DNA of 64,000 nucleotides from Calothrix sp. HK-06 (GTDB lineage: Bacteria; Cyanobacteriota; Cyanobacteriia; Cyanobacteriales; Nostocaceae), in the NCBI RefSeq assembly GCF_001904745.1, contig NZ_MRCD01000012.1, forward strand, positions 1-64,000. Reading direction: 5' to 3'. The notes below the pieces were generated by a model. It had not been told where the DNA came from, searched no databases, and saw only the letters and a list, made by a program, of their open reading frames with translations. Shown here piece by piece: positions 44,926 to 53,118 of the stretch (its first letter is position 1; each line of letters begins with the position of its first letter). The position numbers and the translations under genes were made by a program.

Positions 44926-46626
44926 TTATTTTTTAGAGTCATTCGGTTGTTGTTCTGTTTGCTGGGTGGGGTTTTGAGGTTGTTCTGGCTTTTTGCGCTG
45001 TGTTTCATCTTTCTTTTCATCAGGGCATTTCTTTTTGTCTTCGCGACACTCTTTTACCTCTTTTAATATAGTTTTAACTTTTGAGCGAATTTCTTCATGC
45101 TTGGCAACTCCCTCATAAGCATAACGGTTGTAACTATTGCGTGTTATTAACTCTTCTAAGTAACCCACCCGTTCGTTACCACCTGGGTGCGATGATGCCC
45201 AAGTTGGGGGTGCGTTTTTGTTTTTCATTTGTTCTTTGAGCGTTACCATAAGGTTTCTTAACCCATCTGCTGCATACCCAGTTGTGACGAGTAAGCGTGT
45301 GCCCAAAACATCCGCTTGACGTTCCATATCACGGCTGTAAGACAGTCCAAATAGCTGTCCAACGGTTCCACCCAACGGTAAATACTGAGTAATATTTGAA
45401 ATTAAATTTCCTTGAGTTACTAACTGAAATCCGTGGGATAGTACCACGTGGGATAGTTCATGACCAATTAACCCTGCTAATTCAGCTTCGGATTTTGCTT
45501 TTTCAATGGCGCCTGCATTTATAAACACCTTACCACCGGGTAAAGCGAATGCATTTAAATCAGGTTCGGGAATTACGAAAAACTCATATTTAAATTCATT
45601 GCGTCCAGCAACTTGAGCAAGTTTTTGTCCAATATCATTAACGTATGCATTAACGGTTTCGTCTTTGACCAATTCAAGTTGTTTTTTCGCTTGTTTCGCT
45701 ACGCTTTCACCAATTGATTCTTCACCTTGCAGCAACATTACCGTTGAGTCAAGTGCCGAAAATGGGCCAAGTAGACTTCCTGTAACAGCATAACCGATGG
45801 CGCCTGTAATAATATTGGCTATGGCATTACCGCGAATTTCGCCACGAATATGAGATTTGTAACGCTTTAAATTATCATCTGCCAACTTGGTAAATTCTGG
45901 CATTAACGGGTCATTAGGGTTGAGAATTGCATATTGACGTGCAGCTAATGATGCTTCCATCCATTTTTTCGCATCTCCTAACGCAGCAACGCGCGCTCTA
46001 ACTAAGTCTGGTTGATTTGGATATAGTGTAGCTGCGCGTTCTAATACTTGTAACGCTTTTTTCTCATCTCCGTACTTCTTCAGATATTCAGCATATTTAA
46101 TGTGTCCAGGTATAAATTGAGGTACCTGTTGAACTAATAAATCTAAAGGAACTAAAATGCGAGTTTGTAAATTGCCAATAATTCCCGCTTCAGCTTCGCG
46201 CCAGTATACTCTTCCTGCTGGTGTTAGTTGTGCTGCATCGGTAATTGCTGGTTGAAGTTGTTCGTTACTATTGCTAGCTGCTAGTTTGAATGGTTCTTTG
46301 GCAGAGCGATAAATTTTCTCAGCTTCGGCTACATTTCCAGCTAGGTATAATTTATCGCCTTCTATTAATTTTTGTTGACGGGCTATTTCTTCTGGTGTTG
46401 GTTTTTCTTCTTCTGGTTTTTTATTATCGCTTTGGTCTTCAGGTTTTTTTGATTCAGGCTTTTTATCTTCTTTGGTTTGTACCGATGTTTTATTATACTT
46501 TGCAATTGATGCAGGCTGTTGTGCTGGTGTAATTAAAGGCTGCGTCACGATAACAAAAATAGATGTCCCTACTGAGAGAAATACCCAGCTGAGAGAAAGG
46601 AACAAAGACTTCCATCTACGTTTCAT
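44926..46626 (-). CDS. M48 family metalloprotease with TPR segment
   Basis: From ATG 46626 the protein begins with a signal peptide or anchor (LFLSLSWVFLSVGTSIFVIV). A Lys/Glu/Pro-rich linker and TPR-like helices follow (VLERAATLYPNQPDLVRARV). The M48 zinc site is GLIGHELSHVVLSHG (about 388-402), with the third ligand in YSRDMERQADVLGTRLL. It ends in a highly charged tail (ECREDKKKCPDEKKDETQRK). It resembles BepA/Oma1-type quality-control proteases of the envelope. The TTG at 46674 is less likely because the signal sequence starts at 46626. Confidence 0.88.
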   Translation of the reverse strand: MKRRWKSLFLSLSWVFLSVGTSIFVIVTQPLITPAQQPASIAKYNKTSVQTKEDKKPESKKPEDQSDNKKPEEEKPTPEEIARQQKLIEGDKLYLAGNVAEAEKIYRSAKEPFKLAASNSNEQLQPAITDAAQLTPAGRVYWREAEAGIIGNLQTRILVPLDLLVQQVPQFIPGHIKYAEYLKKYGDEKKALQVLERAATLYPNQPDLVRARVAALGDAKKWMEASLAARQYAILNPNDPLMPEFTKLADDNLKRYKSHIRGEIRGNAIANIITGAIGYAVTGSLLGPFSALDSTVMLLQGEESIGESVAKQAKKQLELVKDETVNAYVNDIGQKLAQVAGRNEFKYEFFVIPEPDLNAFALPGGKVFINAGAIEKAKSEAELAGLIGHELSHVVLSHGFQLVTQGNLISNITQYLPLGGTVGQLFGLSYSRDMERQADVLGTRLLVTTGYAADGLRNLMVTLKEQMKNKNAPPTWASSHPGGNERVGYLEELITRNSYNRYAYEGVAKHEEIRSKVKTILKEVKECREDKKKCPDEKKDETQRKKPEQPQNPTQQTEQQPNDSKK

Positions 46627-46806
46627 AGTGGGTTTAGTGCAAAATGGCTCTTTTTTACACTGTATTCTCTTCAATGATGCGTGCGCTACCTAACTACCAA
46701 AACTTCATGATTGCTCTTGTAAAATGCCCGCTCCACAAGATTATGTAAATAAAAATAAATAATTATTACAAAAATATAATGAAATATTACAACGAAATAT
46801 GAACTA

Positions 46807-47166
46807 GTGATACGAAAGTTAGCGCTAGGCAAACGTTTTTTGCTAAAAAATTCACAAGCAATATTTTTAAACCCAGTAGTAAATCAAGGAGCAAATCGCT
46901 TGTTAACATCAACTTTACTGGCAACTGCAGCAGTAACGGCGCCTTTACAATGGAGTCCAACCGTTGGAGCGATAATGGTTGTTTGCAATATTTTAGCTAT
47001 TGCGTTCGGGAAATCAACTATTAAGTATCCTAGCGCTGAACCTGCTGTGCCTGCGTCTAATTTCTTTGGTGGATTTGGCTTGCCTGCTATTTTAGCTACA
47101 ACTAGCTTCGGTCATATTCTGGGAATTGGTGTAATTTTAGGTTTACACAACCTTGGAAGAATTTAA
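46807..47166 (+). CDS. psaK: Photosystem I reaction centre subunit PsaK
   Basis: PsaK is a two-helix peripheral subunit of photosystem I in the thylakoid membrane. The core matches the family: LTSTLLATAAVTAPLQWSPT, then VGAIMVVCNILAIAFGKSTI (helix 1), KYPSAEPAVPASNFFGGFGL and AILATTSFGHILGIGVILGL (helix 2), ending HNLGRI. The frame from GTG 46807 carries about 31 basic residues before the usual start; a TTG at 46900 would give the normal-length form (LLTSTLLAT). The start is therefore uncertain. It is divergent from the M48 protease gene. Confidence 0.9.
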   Translation: MIRKLALGKRFLLKNSQAIFLNPVVNQGANRLLTSTLLATAAVTAPLQWSPTVGAIMVVCNILAIAFGKSTIKYPSAEPAVPASNFFGGFGLPAILATTSFGHILGIGVILGLHNLGRI

Positions 47167-47177
47167 ATAATACATTC

Positions 47178-47207
47178 GTAGAGACGCGAGGAACATCGCG
47201 TCTCTAC
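47178..47207. repeat. GAGACG family hairpin after psaK
   Basis: GTAGAGACGCGA (47178-47189) and TCGCGTCTCTAC (47196-47207) pair perfectly around GGAACA. It lies 12 bases after the psaK stop and between convergent genes, so it could terminate both. Confidence 0.75.
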
Positions 47208-47219
47208 ATAAATTAGGGG

Positions 47220-47594
47220 TTACACTGCCATTTGTGTCATTCCGCGCAGTTGGCGTAATGAATTAAGGCAAGCGGGACAGTCGCATCCAAAGAGTTTGAT
47301 GGCTGTGTCGCTTTCTTCGTCGGTAAATGCTAGCTCGGTAATTTTGTTAGGCGCCTGTGGTATTAGTTCTGGTTGTTTCTGTGCTATGGCTACTTGTTGT
47401 GCGGGTGCTGTTGTTGCTTTTTGGCGCCGCTCACAAACAAATGCATGTTGTTTGGAGTGGGGTGATTGAATACAGTCAAGTGAGCCTTGGTGAAGTACTT
47501 GGCTTGCTTGGGCAGGGGTGGTCATCATCATTGATGCAACTGAGGCAAACAATGCTGGGCTGGAAAGTAATGTGAGGACAAATTTCTTATTCAT
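47220..47594 (-). CDS. Small secreted protein with Cys motif, unknown function
   Basis: From ATG 47594 the protein begins with a signal peptide (MNKKFVLTLLSSPALFASVA, cleavage after AQA). The mature chain of about 95 residues ends in a Cys-rich motif FGCDCPACLNSLRQLRG, where CxCxxC could bind a metal or form disulfides. Two more Cys are in LDCIQSPHS and AFVCERR. The middle is Gln/Pro-rich. An upstream start at 47636 is rejected. No family is recognised. It faces psaK convergently. Confidence 0.75.
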   Translation of the reverse strand: MNKKFVLTLLSSPALFASVASMMMTTPAQASQVLHQGSLDCIQSPHSKQHAFVCERRQKATTAPAQQVAIAQKQPELIPQAPNKITELAFTDEESDTAIKLFGCDCPACLNSLRQLRGMTQMAV

Positions 47595-47903
47595 TGACTC
47601 AATTTTATTCTGAACTACAGAGACCGCATTAATCATTTCACATCTTTTGGGTGTTGCTCAGTGCATTTTATACAAAGATGTGACTATTGTCATGGTTATT
47701 ACTGACTAAATTTTCGATATTTGGTATTTGCCCCTGTGAAGCTCACGTATGAGTGATGTAGAGTGCCTTATTTTAAGCGACTGACTTAATTAAATTCTGC
47801 CAAGTTCCCAACAATAACTAACGTTAGTTTTTACGTGGCGCCTCAAATCTCTTAAAATTCGTGTGTTGGGTTGAAATTATGCTGGCAGAATATTTGTTTG
47901 AGT

Positions 47904-48740
47904 ATGGCTAATCAAAATAAAATTCCGGTGATTATCAATGGTGCTGCGGGTAAAATGGGGCGTGAGGTTGTTAAAGCTGTGTCCCAAGCATCTGATATGA
48001 CTATAATGGGCGCCATTGACACTAGTCCAGAACATCAAGGTAAAGATATTGGTGAATTAGCTGGTTTGAGCGAACCGTTAGAAGTGCCAATAACTAACCA
48101 GTTAGAACCGATGTTGGGTTATGTGGCAGGTGAACGGCAAATGCTTCCTGGGGTGATAATAGATTTTACTCATCCTTCGGGGGTGTATGATAATGTTCGT
48201 AGCGCTATTGCTTATGGTATTCGTCCGGTGGTTGGTACTACTGGTTTAAGTCCTCAACAGCTACAAGATTTAGCAGATTTTGCTGAAAAAGCTAGCACTG
48301 GTTGTTTAATTATTCCTAACTTCTCGATTGGGATGGTATTGTTGCAGCAAGCAGCGGTAACAGCATCACAGTATTTTGACCATGTGGAAATTATTGAATT
48401 GCATCATAACCAAAAAGCTGATGCTCCTAGTGGTACTGCTATTCAAACTGCCCAAATGCTCGCGGAAATGGGTAAATCTTTTAACCCTGCGATTGTAAAG
48501 GAAGAAGAAAAGCTGAAAGGTGCTAGGGGTAGTGATGCTGGGGAAGGGATAAGAATTCACAGTATTCGTTTGCCTGGATTAATTGCACACCAAGAAGTTA
48601 TATTTGGTGCAGCAGGGCAAATTTATACACTGCGTCATGATACTTCCGACCGCGCTTGTTATATGCCAGGGGTTTTACTAGCTATCCGCAAGGTTCAACA
48701 GTTAAAGTCGTTAGTATATGGATTAGAAAAAATATTGTAG
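47904..48740 (+). CDS. dapB: 4-hydroxy-tetrahydrodipicolinate reductase
   Basis: DapB reduces HTPA with NAD(P)H in the lysine/meso-diaminopimelate pathway that feeds peptidoglycan. The 278-residue chain from ATG 47904 begins [20 protein letters not shown] (GxxGxxG nucleotide site). It has [24 protein letters not shown], and the substrate motif [20 protein letters not shown] with the catalytic His and Lys. The earlier start at 47871 adds eleven residues unlike the family. A GAGACG palindrome follows at 48749. Confidence 0.94.
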   Translation: MANQNKIPVIINGAAGKMGREVVKAVSQASDMTIMGAIDTSPEHQGKDIGELAGLSEPLEVPITNQLEPMLGYVAGERQMLPGVIIDFTHPSGVYDNVRSAIAYGIRPVVGTTGLSPQQLQDLADFAEKASTGCLIIPNFSIGMVLLQQAAVTASQYFDHVEIIELHHNQKADAPSGTAIQTAQMLAEMGKSFNPAIVKEEEKLKGARGSDAGEGIRIHSIRLPGLIAHQEVIFGAAGQIYTLRHDTSDRACYMPGVLLAIRKVQQLKSLVYGLEKIL

Positions 48741-48748
48741 ATAAGGGG

Positions 48749-48770
48749 GAGACGTGACATGTCACGTCTC
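48749..48770. repeat. Perfect 22-base palindrome, GAGACG family
   Basis: GAGACGTGACA followed by its exact reverse complement, 8 bases after the dapB stop. Same family as 27758-27787. Confidence 0.8.
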
Positions 48771-48785
48771 TACATGTAAAAAATT

Positions 48786-49523
48786 ATGCTTATTCCACTG
48801 ACACGCGAAAAATTTGACCAACTTATTCCTTGGATAGGGACTGGACCTCAATACAAATATTATTGGGGTAATTTTTCTAAACTTTTACAAAGATTATTAA
48901 TTTCTGTAGTTGCTGCTGCTGTTGTTTTACTTTTAAGGTTTGTTCTGGGACTTAATTTTGGGCCACTCGTATTCGTGCTTGGACTAGTTAGCGCTTTTTA
49001 TTGGTTGTGGGGGCCTGTGTTTCAAGCTAGCGTCCGAAATAGTAAATGCCGACGTTATAAGTATTGTGGCTTTTTTCGCGGTCGAGTCATGGATATTTGG
49101 ATTACTGAAGAGTTAGTCGGTAAGCAAGAAACTGTTAATGGTAAGGGTGAATTGGTTATTGTCGAAAATCGCGAAAAGCGCATCAATTTAGAAGTTGGCG
49201 ATGAAACAGGGTTTACTGCTGAGTATCAAGCACCATTACAAGTAGCATATAAAGCTGTGACACGTGGTCAAATTGCTGAAATGCTTGTGTTGTCAAATCG
49301 TGCTGACCTCAGCCGTATTGAAGAAATTACTGATATATATATTCCTAATCGCAATATTTGGATAAGTGATTACCCTTATTTACGAAGAGACTTTTTTACA
49401 GAAGTTGGAAAGCGCTTACGCGATGATGATGACGAGTATGATAGACCAAGGCGCCGTCGTCGTCCACAAGAAGATACGAGACGCAGAAGACGCGATGATT
49501 GGGATACAGAAGAAGATTATTAG
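48786..49523 (+). CDS. Cyanobacterial two-helix membrane protein, unknown function
   Basis: The 245-residue protein has two hydrophobic helices at about 35-80 (LLISVVAAAVVLLLRFVLGL and LVFVLGLVSAFYWLWGPVFQ). A soluble domain follows (YKYCGFFRGRVMDIWITEEL, NLEVGDETGFTAEYQAPLQV). The C-terminus is highly charged, with acidic DDDDEYD then RRRRRPQED. Homologues are sometimes labelled phosphate ABC transporter permease, but no permease signature is visible, and I do not support that label. It follows dapB by 45 bases. Confidence 0.78.
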   Translation: MLIPLTREKFDQLIPWIGTGPQYKYYWGNFSKLLQRLLISVVAAAVVLLLRFVLGLNFGPLVFVLGLVSAFYWLWGPVFQASVRNSKCRRYKYCGFFRGRVMDIWITEELVGKQETVNGKGELVIVENREKRINLEVGDETGFTAEYQAPLQVAYKAVTRGQIAEMLVLSNRADLSRIEEITDIYIPNRNIWISDYPYLRRDFFTEVGKRLRDDDDEYDRPRRRRRPQEDTRRRRRDDWDTEEDY

Positions 49524-49533
49524 AAATCACTAA

Positions 49534-49599
49534 AGAAACCCGGTTTCTGTCCAAAATCTTCATTTTTATTACAGGATATCAAGAAGAAACCGGGTTTCT
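49534..49599. terminator. Bidirectional terminator-like hairpins between convergent genes
   Basis: AGAAACCCGGTTTCT (49534-49548) and AGAAACCGGGTTTCT (49585-49599) are each nearly self-complementary and also pair with each other. They fill the 81-base gap between the membrane-protein gene and cobH, which converge here. Confidence 0.6.
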
Positions 49600-49604
49600 G
49601 GTTT

Positions 49605-50216
49605 CTATTTGCCGTAAGCTTGCCAAGCTAAATCTACCAAACCATCAACGATTGCTGCGGCAACTACTGCGTTTCCTTTACGACCTTCAATCATGATATT
49701 TGGGACAAGTGATTCACGTAAACCCTCTTTTACCATGTCTACATCTATAAATCCTGGAGGAGTTGCAATTATTAAAGCTGGTTTAATTTCTTCTGCTTCT
49801 ATTAATTCTACAAGTGTGGAAAGTGCAGTTTGAGCTTGACCAACTATAAAAATTCCTTCGGGATATCGTTTTGCAAGTACTTCTGTACCTGATGCAGCGC
49901 GAGTTTTTTTGTTTTGAGATTCATTTACAGCTTCAAAACTGCAAAATACTGGATTTGCAAAAGTATTTTGTATGTCATTTCCTATACCTACCTGCACCAT
50001 CGGTACATCGACAATTATAGTAGTGCGAGCGGCTAAAGCTGCTGCTGCTGATTGTAAAGCACGCTCTGAAAAATTTAGCAATGATTTATATTCAAAATCA
50101 CATGTGGCATATATGACACGCCTAACGATTTCGTATTCTGCGGGTGAAAAAACATGGTCGCCAATTTCACTATCAATTATTGCCAAGCTTTGAGCATCAG
50201 TTATATGCCATTCCAT
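49605..50216 (-). CDS. cobH: Precorrin-8X methylmutase
   Basis: CobH/CbiC moves a methyl group from C-11 to C-12 to make hydrogenobyrinic acid in corrin (vitamin B12) synthesis. From ATG 50216 the 203-residue chain reads MEWHITDAQSLAIIDSEIG, then ALAARTTIIVDVPMVQVGIG, IFIVGQAQTALSTLVELIEA and IIATPPGFIDVDMVKEGLRE, which are family landmarks. The segment RRVIYATCDFEYKSL aligns with the region where characterised enzymes have the catalytic His, but has Tyr. An upstream start at 50267 adds an atypical Cys-rich extension and is not used. Confidence 0.9.
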   Translation of the reverse strand: MEWHITDAQSLAIIDSEIGDHVFSPAEYEIVRRVIYATCDFEYKSLLNFSERALQSAAAALAARTTIIVDVPMVQVGIGNDIQNTFANPVFCSFEAVNESQNKKTRAASGTEVLAKRYPEGIFIVGQAQTALSTLVELIEAEEIKPALIIATPPGFIDVDMVKEGLRESLVPNIMIEGRKGNAVVAAAIVDGLVDLAWQAYGK

Positions 50217-50266
50217 TCGAGTTCTGCAATGCACAACAGTTTTCAGATTACAGCAGAAACGCGACA

Positions 50267-50296
50267 TGTAGAGACGTTACATGTAACGTCTCTACA
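50267..50296. repeat. Perfect 30-base palindrome, GAGACG family
   Basis: Identical to the copy at 27758-27787. It lies between cobH and psb32, 4 bases beyond the psb32 stop, so it may end psb32 transcription. Confidence 0.85.
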
Positions 50297-50299
50297 TTA

Positions 50300-51109
50300 T
50301 TATGATTCGGCGTTTGGCGACGGGCGCCCAAATACTGGTGAGAGGTAAGCAACTATAACACCCATTAGGAAACCTGCTACGTTGCGAAATAAAGGTAACC
50401 ATTCGGTTGTACGAGTAACGACGGGACCGATACCGAAGGCAAGAAATAAAATTCCCCATAAAGGTGAAAAAATTAATGCCCACTGCCATGCAAACACTTG
50501 ACCTTCACGACGTGGTTGTGCTGCAAAGCCGCAAATCACACCTCCAATTACTGATGTAATTAAGGTTAAAATCCACTGTTCGCGCGGTAATCCTGGTACT
50601 ACACCACAACCACCTTTACGTAAACAACCTTCTACAGTCGTTAATGTATCGAGTATTGCTTTATCTTCACCATTTTCACGGACGTAATACAAGTTCCCAA
50701 ACCTAGTTTGCAGTTCTATCCAAAATGTACGAGGTAATAATTCATACACTGCATCACCAACACTAAAGCTGAGAATGTTACCACCACGAGCATCTGATAC
50801 GAGCAAAATGCTTTTATCATCTAGACCCCAAAAGTTGATAACTGCCCGACCAGGTGTACGGTCGAACTGCGTTAATACTCGTAGTTTCCAGCCTGTTTCT
50901 TCTTGAAAACTATTAAGTTCTTTAACCAAATTCTCTTCTTGGACATCAGTCAGAGTTTTGGCTAGGTCTACAACTGGGGTTGCTGTTTTTGGTAATAGTT
51001 CTGGGTTGTCATAAGCTAAGGCATCGGCAGGATGCATTACCCAAATGGAACCAGCTAAGAATAATAACCCTACAAACGCCCCTAGGCGCCGCCAAAAACT
51101 TTTTTGCAT
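50300..51109 (-). CDS. psb32: TPM-domain photosystem II repair protein Psb32
   Basis: The 269-residue protein begins with a signal peptide (FWRRLGAFVGLLFLAGSIWV, cleavage near ALA). The TPM domain follows (about 35-165: TPVVDLAKTLTDVQEENLVK, ETGWKLRVLTQFDRTPGRAV, KSILLVSDARGGNILSFSVG). The C-terminal part has two or three membrane helices (ILTLITSVIGGVICGFAAQ, WALIFSPLWGILFLAFGIGP, VAGFLMGVIVAYLSPVF). This is the cyanobacterial Psb32 layout; Psb32 protects and speeds repair of photosystem II. The TPM domain would face the lumen. Confidence 0.88.
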   Translation of the reverse strand: MQKSFWRRLGAFVGLLFLAGSIWVMHPADALAYDNPELLPKTATPVVDLAKTLTDVQEENLVKELNSFQEETGWKLRVLTQFDRTPGRAVINFWGLDDKSILLVSDARGGNILSFSVGDAVYELLPRTFWIELQTRFGNLYYVRENGEDKAILDTLTTVEGCLRKGGCGVVPGLPREQWILTLITSVIGGVICGFAAQPRREGQVFAWQWALIFSPLWGILFLAFGIGPVVTRTTEWLPLFRNVAGFLMGVIVAYLSPVFGRPSPNAES

Positions 51110-51230
51110 GGACTTTTTATAAGAATTTCAACGCTAAGTGTTAAAAGCTTGTTTCAAAGCTTAAAGTAAAACTGATACTTTGTTACACTTTTTAACTTTA
51201 CTCTAATCTTGGGCGCCAATGCAAAGTATT

Positions 51231-52094
51231 TCAGAGAGGTATAGCTACGCTTTTCAGGATATTCATTGGTCCATAAGCCTTAAGACGTTGGAGTTGCTCG
51301 GAGTTTCGCACTAGTAAGGCGCCTGCAAAACCTAGTGAATTTACTGATATGGACTCGAAACATTCGTGTTGTCGCGGTATTATGAGCATCCATTCTCGTG
51401 TTGCTAGTAAGTTATAGGCGCCGCCATCTCGTAACCCTACTACTGCCAGTGAGTCATGATACTGTTTTAAAGTCGCTACACCACCTTCAATTGGAGACTT
51501 TACCCAATCAGGATTTAAACGTGTAAATGCGTGTACGAACGGAAGTCTGGGTATTGTACCAACAGAACCTTGAAATGAAGCTGATGAAAGTAAAGGCTCA
51601 ATTGGTAATTTTGTTCCATTAGGCGCAAGTGGTAAAGGAACTAACTGTAAATGTTTATGCTTTTGACTGGCGCCTGCAATTTGACCGCCATTATAAAACG
51701 CTAATCCATCGAAATCAGCCATACAAGACCACATTGCCGCCAAGTCTCGTTCTGTTAGTAAAGATTCTTGTGCCTCAAATGCGCGGGTAATAATAAGTAA
51801 GTGGTAATCTACGACATTAAATTTGTTTAAAATACAAACGTGGGTGTCTGAAATGTCCGCTACCCATAAATCTTGTTCGTAAGGAAGGAAAGGATTAAAG
51901 TCAATTGCATTTTGAGTTATTTGCTTTTCTTTCTTCTTAGCTTCATCTTTTCGCGCCAGATTCGATAATATCCGTACCATGAATACTACACCATCTTGCT
52001 CGACAAACTCGTAATTTGTCGGTATTGATAGTAAAGCACCACACGACAGCGCGCGCTCTGTCGTCGCTTTCACACAGTCCCATAATCTATCCAT
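51231..52094 (-). CDS. ATP adenylyltransferase (Ap4A phosphorylase)
   Basis: The 287-residue HIT-superfamily enzyme cleaves diadenosine tetraphosphate with phosphate to give ATP and ADP. It has the HxHxH-type site in ASQKHKHLQLVPLPL and FVEQDGVVFMVRILSNLARK near the N-terminus. NPFLPYEQDLWVADISDTHV, LNKFNVVDYHLLIITRAFE and a C-terminal REWMLIIPRQHECFESISVN are also characteristic. ATG 52094 follows GAGGGAGCAGAGT; the alternative ATG at 52109 would place that ribosome-binding site inside the gene. Confidence 0.9.
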   Translation of the reverse strand: MDRLWDCVKATTERALSCGALLSIPTNYEFVEQDGVVFMVRILSNLARKDEAKKKEKQITQNAIDFNPFLPYEQDLWVADISDTHVCILNKFNVVDYHLLIITRAFEAQESLLTERDLAAMWSCMADFDGLAFYNGGQIAGASQKHKHLQLVPLPLAPNGTKLPIEPLLSSASFQGSVGTIPRLPFVHAFTRLNPDWVKSPIEGGVATLKQYHDSLAVVGLRDGGAYNLLATREWMLIIPRQHECFESISVNSLGFAGALLVRNSEQLQRLKAYGPMNILKSVAIPL

Positions 52095-52308
52095 ACTCTG
52101 CTCCCTCATTATTCCAAATATATAATTAACCCCCCACGCAGTTTATAAAGCGTGAGAGGTTGAATAGTTGGTAATCATAAAGGAGAAGTATAGGTTGAGT
52201 AAACACTACCTAAAACTTGGAGTCCTACTCATACAACCGATGACGGCGCCTCAAAATCGATTGTTCCCGGACTATTGAAGATTATTGAACGCTTGATTTT
52301 AATGTAGT

Positions 52309-52470
52309 CTAGCTTGCGTGTGCCCAATCACTCAGTGATTCTTGGCTTTCCTTAGAGGACTGCTTTTTAAGTGGCACTTTCGGTGTACCAATATCTACGT
52401 AAGTTGACGATTGGCGTTTTTTGTCAGATTTAGTGGGGCGCGTATTTGCGCTATTTTGGCTGCTTTTCAC
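52309..52470 (-). CDS. 53-aa small protein, unknown function
   Basis: This short frame starts at GTG 52470, eight bases after a GGAG (52478-52481), and ends at TAG 52309-52311. It encodes a hydrophilic basic-then-acidic peptide, with KSSQNSANTRPTKSDKKRQS, then STYVDIGTPKVPLKKQSSKE, then SQESLSDWAHAS. The coding-like codon use, the ribosome-binding site and a plausible disordered composition support it. I know no function. It sits alone, upstream of the ATP adenylyltransferase and 200 bases away on the same strand. Confidence 0.6.
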   Translation of the reverse strand: MKSSQNSANTRPTKSDKKRQSSTYVDIGTPKVPLKKQSSKESQESLSDWAHAS

Positions 52471-52477
52471 GTTTTTA

Positions 52478-52481
52478 CTCC
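52478..52481 (-). promoter_or_regulatory. Ribosome-binding site for the 53-aa gene
   Basis: GGAG on the minus strand (CCGGAGTAAAAAC before GTG), spaced 7 bases from the start codon. Confidence 0.5.
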
Positions 52482-52674
52482 GGATTGTACTTCATTTAAT
52501 CAAAATCTCTAATTGTTATCTTCATCCTCCCTATAGATATTTCTCGAAAATACAATAAAGATTTCATGAAGATACAATAAAGATTATCCATAAAAAGCGA
52601 AGTGTCAAGATATACGGTTTAAATATTTGAGTTCTATCATCTAATACGGTTTTATATTGGAAGTTATGCATGTT

Positions 52675-52710
52675 AGAAACCCGGTTTTTCTAAAAAGAAA
52701 CCGGGTTTCT
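52675..52710 (-). terminator. Terminator-like hairpin after the Rieske gene
   Basis: AGAAACCCGG (52675-52684) pairs perfectly with CCGGGTTTCT (52701-52710) across a 16-base loop. It lies 4 bases beyond the Rieske stop on the minus strand. Confidence 0.65.
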
Positions 52711-52714
52711 TAGG

Positions 52715-53065
52715 CTAAACGTCTATCCAAATGCTTCCTTCTTCAATGCGAGTGGGAAAGACCGCAACTCCTTTTTCAGTAGAAATCATCCCCATTAGTT
52801 TGCCTATACCAGGTGGAAAAGGAATCCATTTTGAGGGTTGACCTGTAGTTAAATCAAATGCGCTACGGTGAAATGGACATACAATTGACCCATCTTCGGT
52901 TATTTTGCCGTTTTTCAGTGGCAGGTTTAAGTGCGGACAAGAATTTTCAATGGCGTAAATTTGGTTATTGTGATTAAGTAATAAAATCGAGCGCTTTTCG
53001 ACTTTAACTACTTTTCGTGTATCACCAGATAGTTCGTCTTGTGCCAGAACTTTAGTCCAACTCAT
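52715..53065 (-). CDS. Small Rieske [2Fe-2S] ferredoxin-like protein
   Basis: The 116-residue protein is one Rieske domain. Cluster ligands are in ENSCPHLNLPL (CxH) and SIVCPFHRSAFDLTTG (CxxH), about 18 residues apart. The proline loop FPPGIG and the ending FPTRIEEGSIWIDV also match soluble Rieske ferredoxins of the NirD or dioxygenase type. It has no membrane anchor, so it is not the cytochrome b6f subunit. A clear GAGAGG ribosome-binding site precedes ATG 53065. It should pass electrons in the cytoplasm; the partner is unknown. Confidence 0.92.
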   Translation of the reverse strand: MSWTKVLAQDELSGDTRKVVKVEKRSILLLNHNNQIYAIENSCPHLNLPLKNGKITEDGSIVCPFHRSAFDLTTGQPSKWIPFPPGIGKLMGMISTEKGVAVFPTRIEEGSIWIDV

Positions 53066-53118
53066 CTTGGTTCCTCTCTTTTAGGTGTTAGAAACCGATT
53101 TTTTATTAAACGCAGTTT

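Noticed and set aside
48786-49523. Phosphate ABC transporter permease label
   Set aside because: Only two membrane helices and no binding-protein-dependent transport signature are visible.
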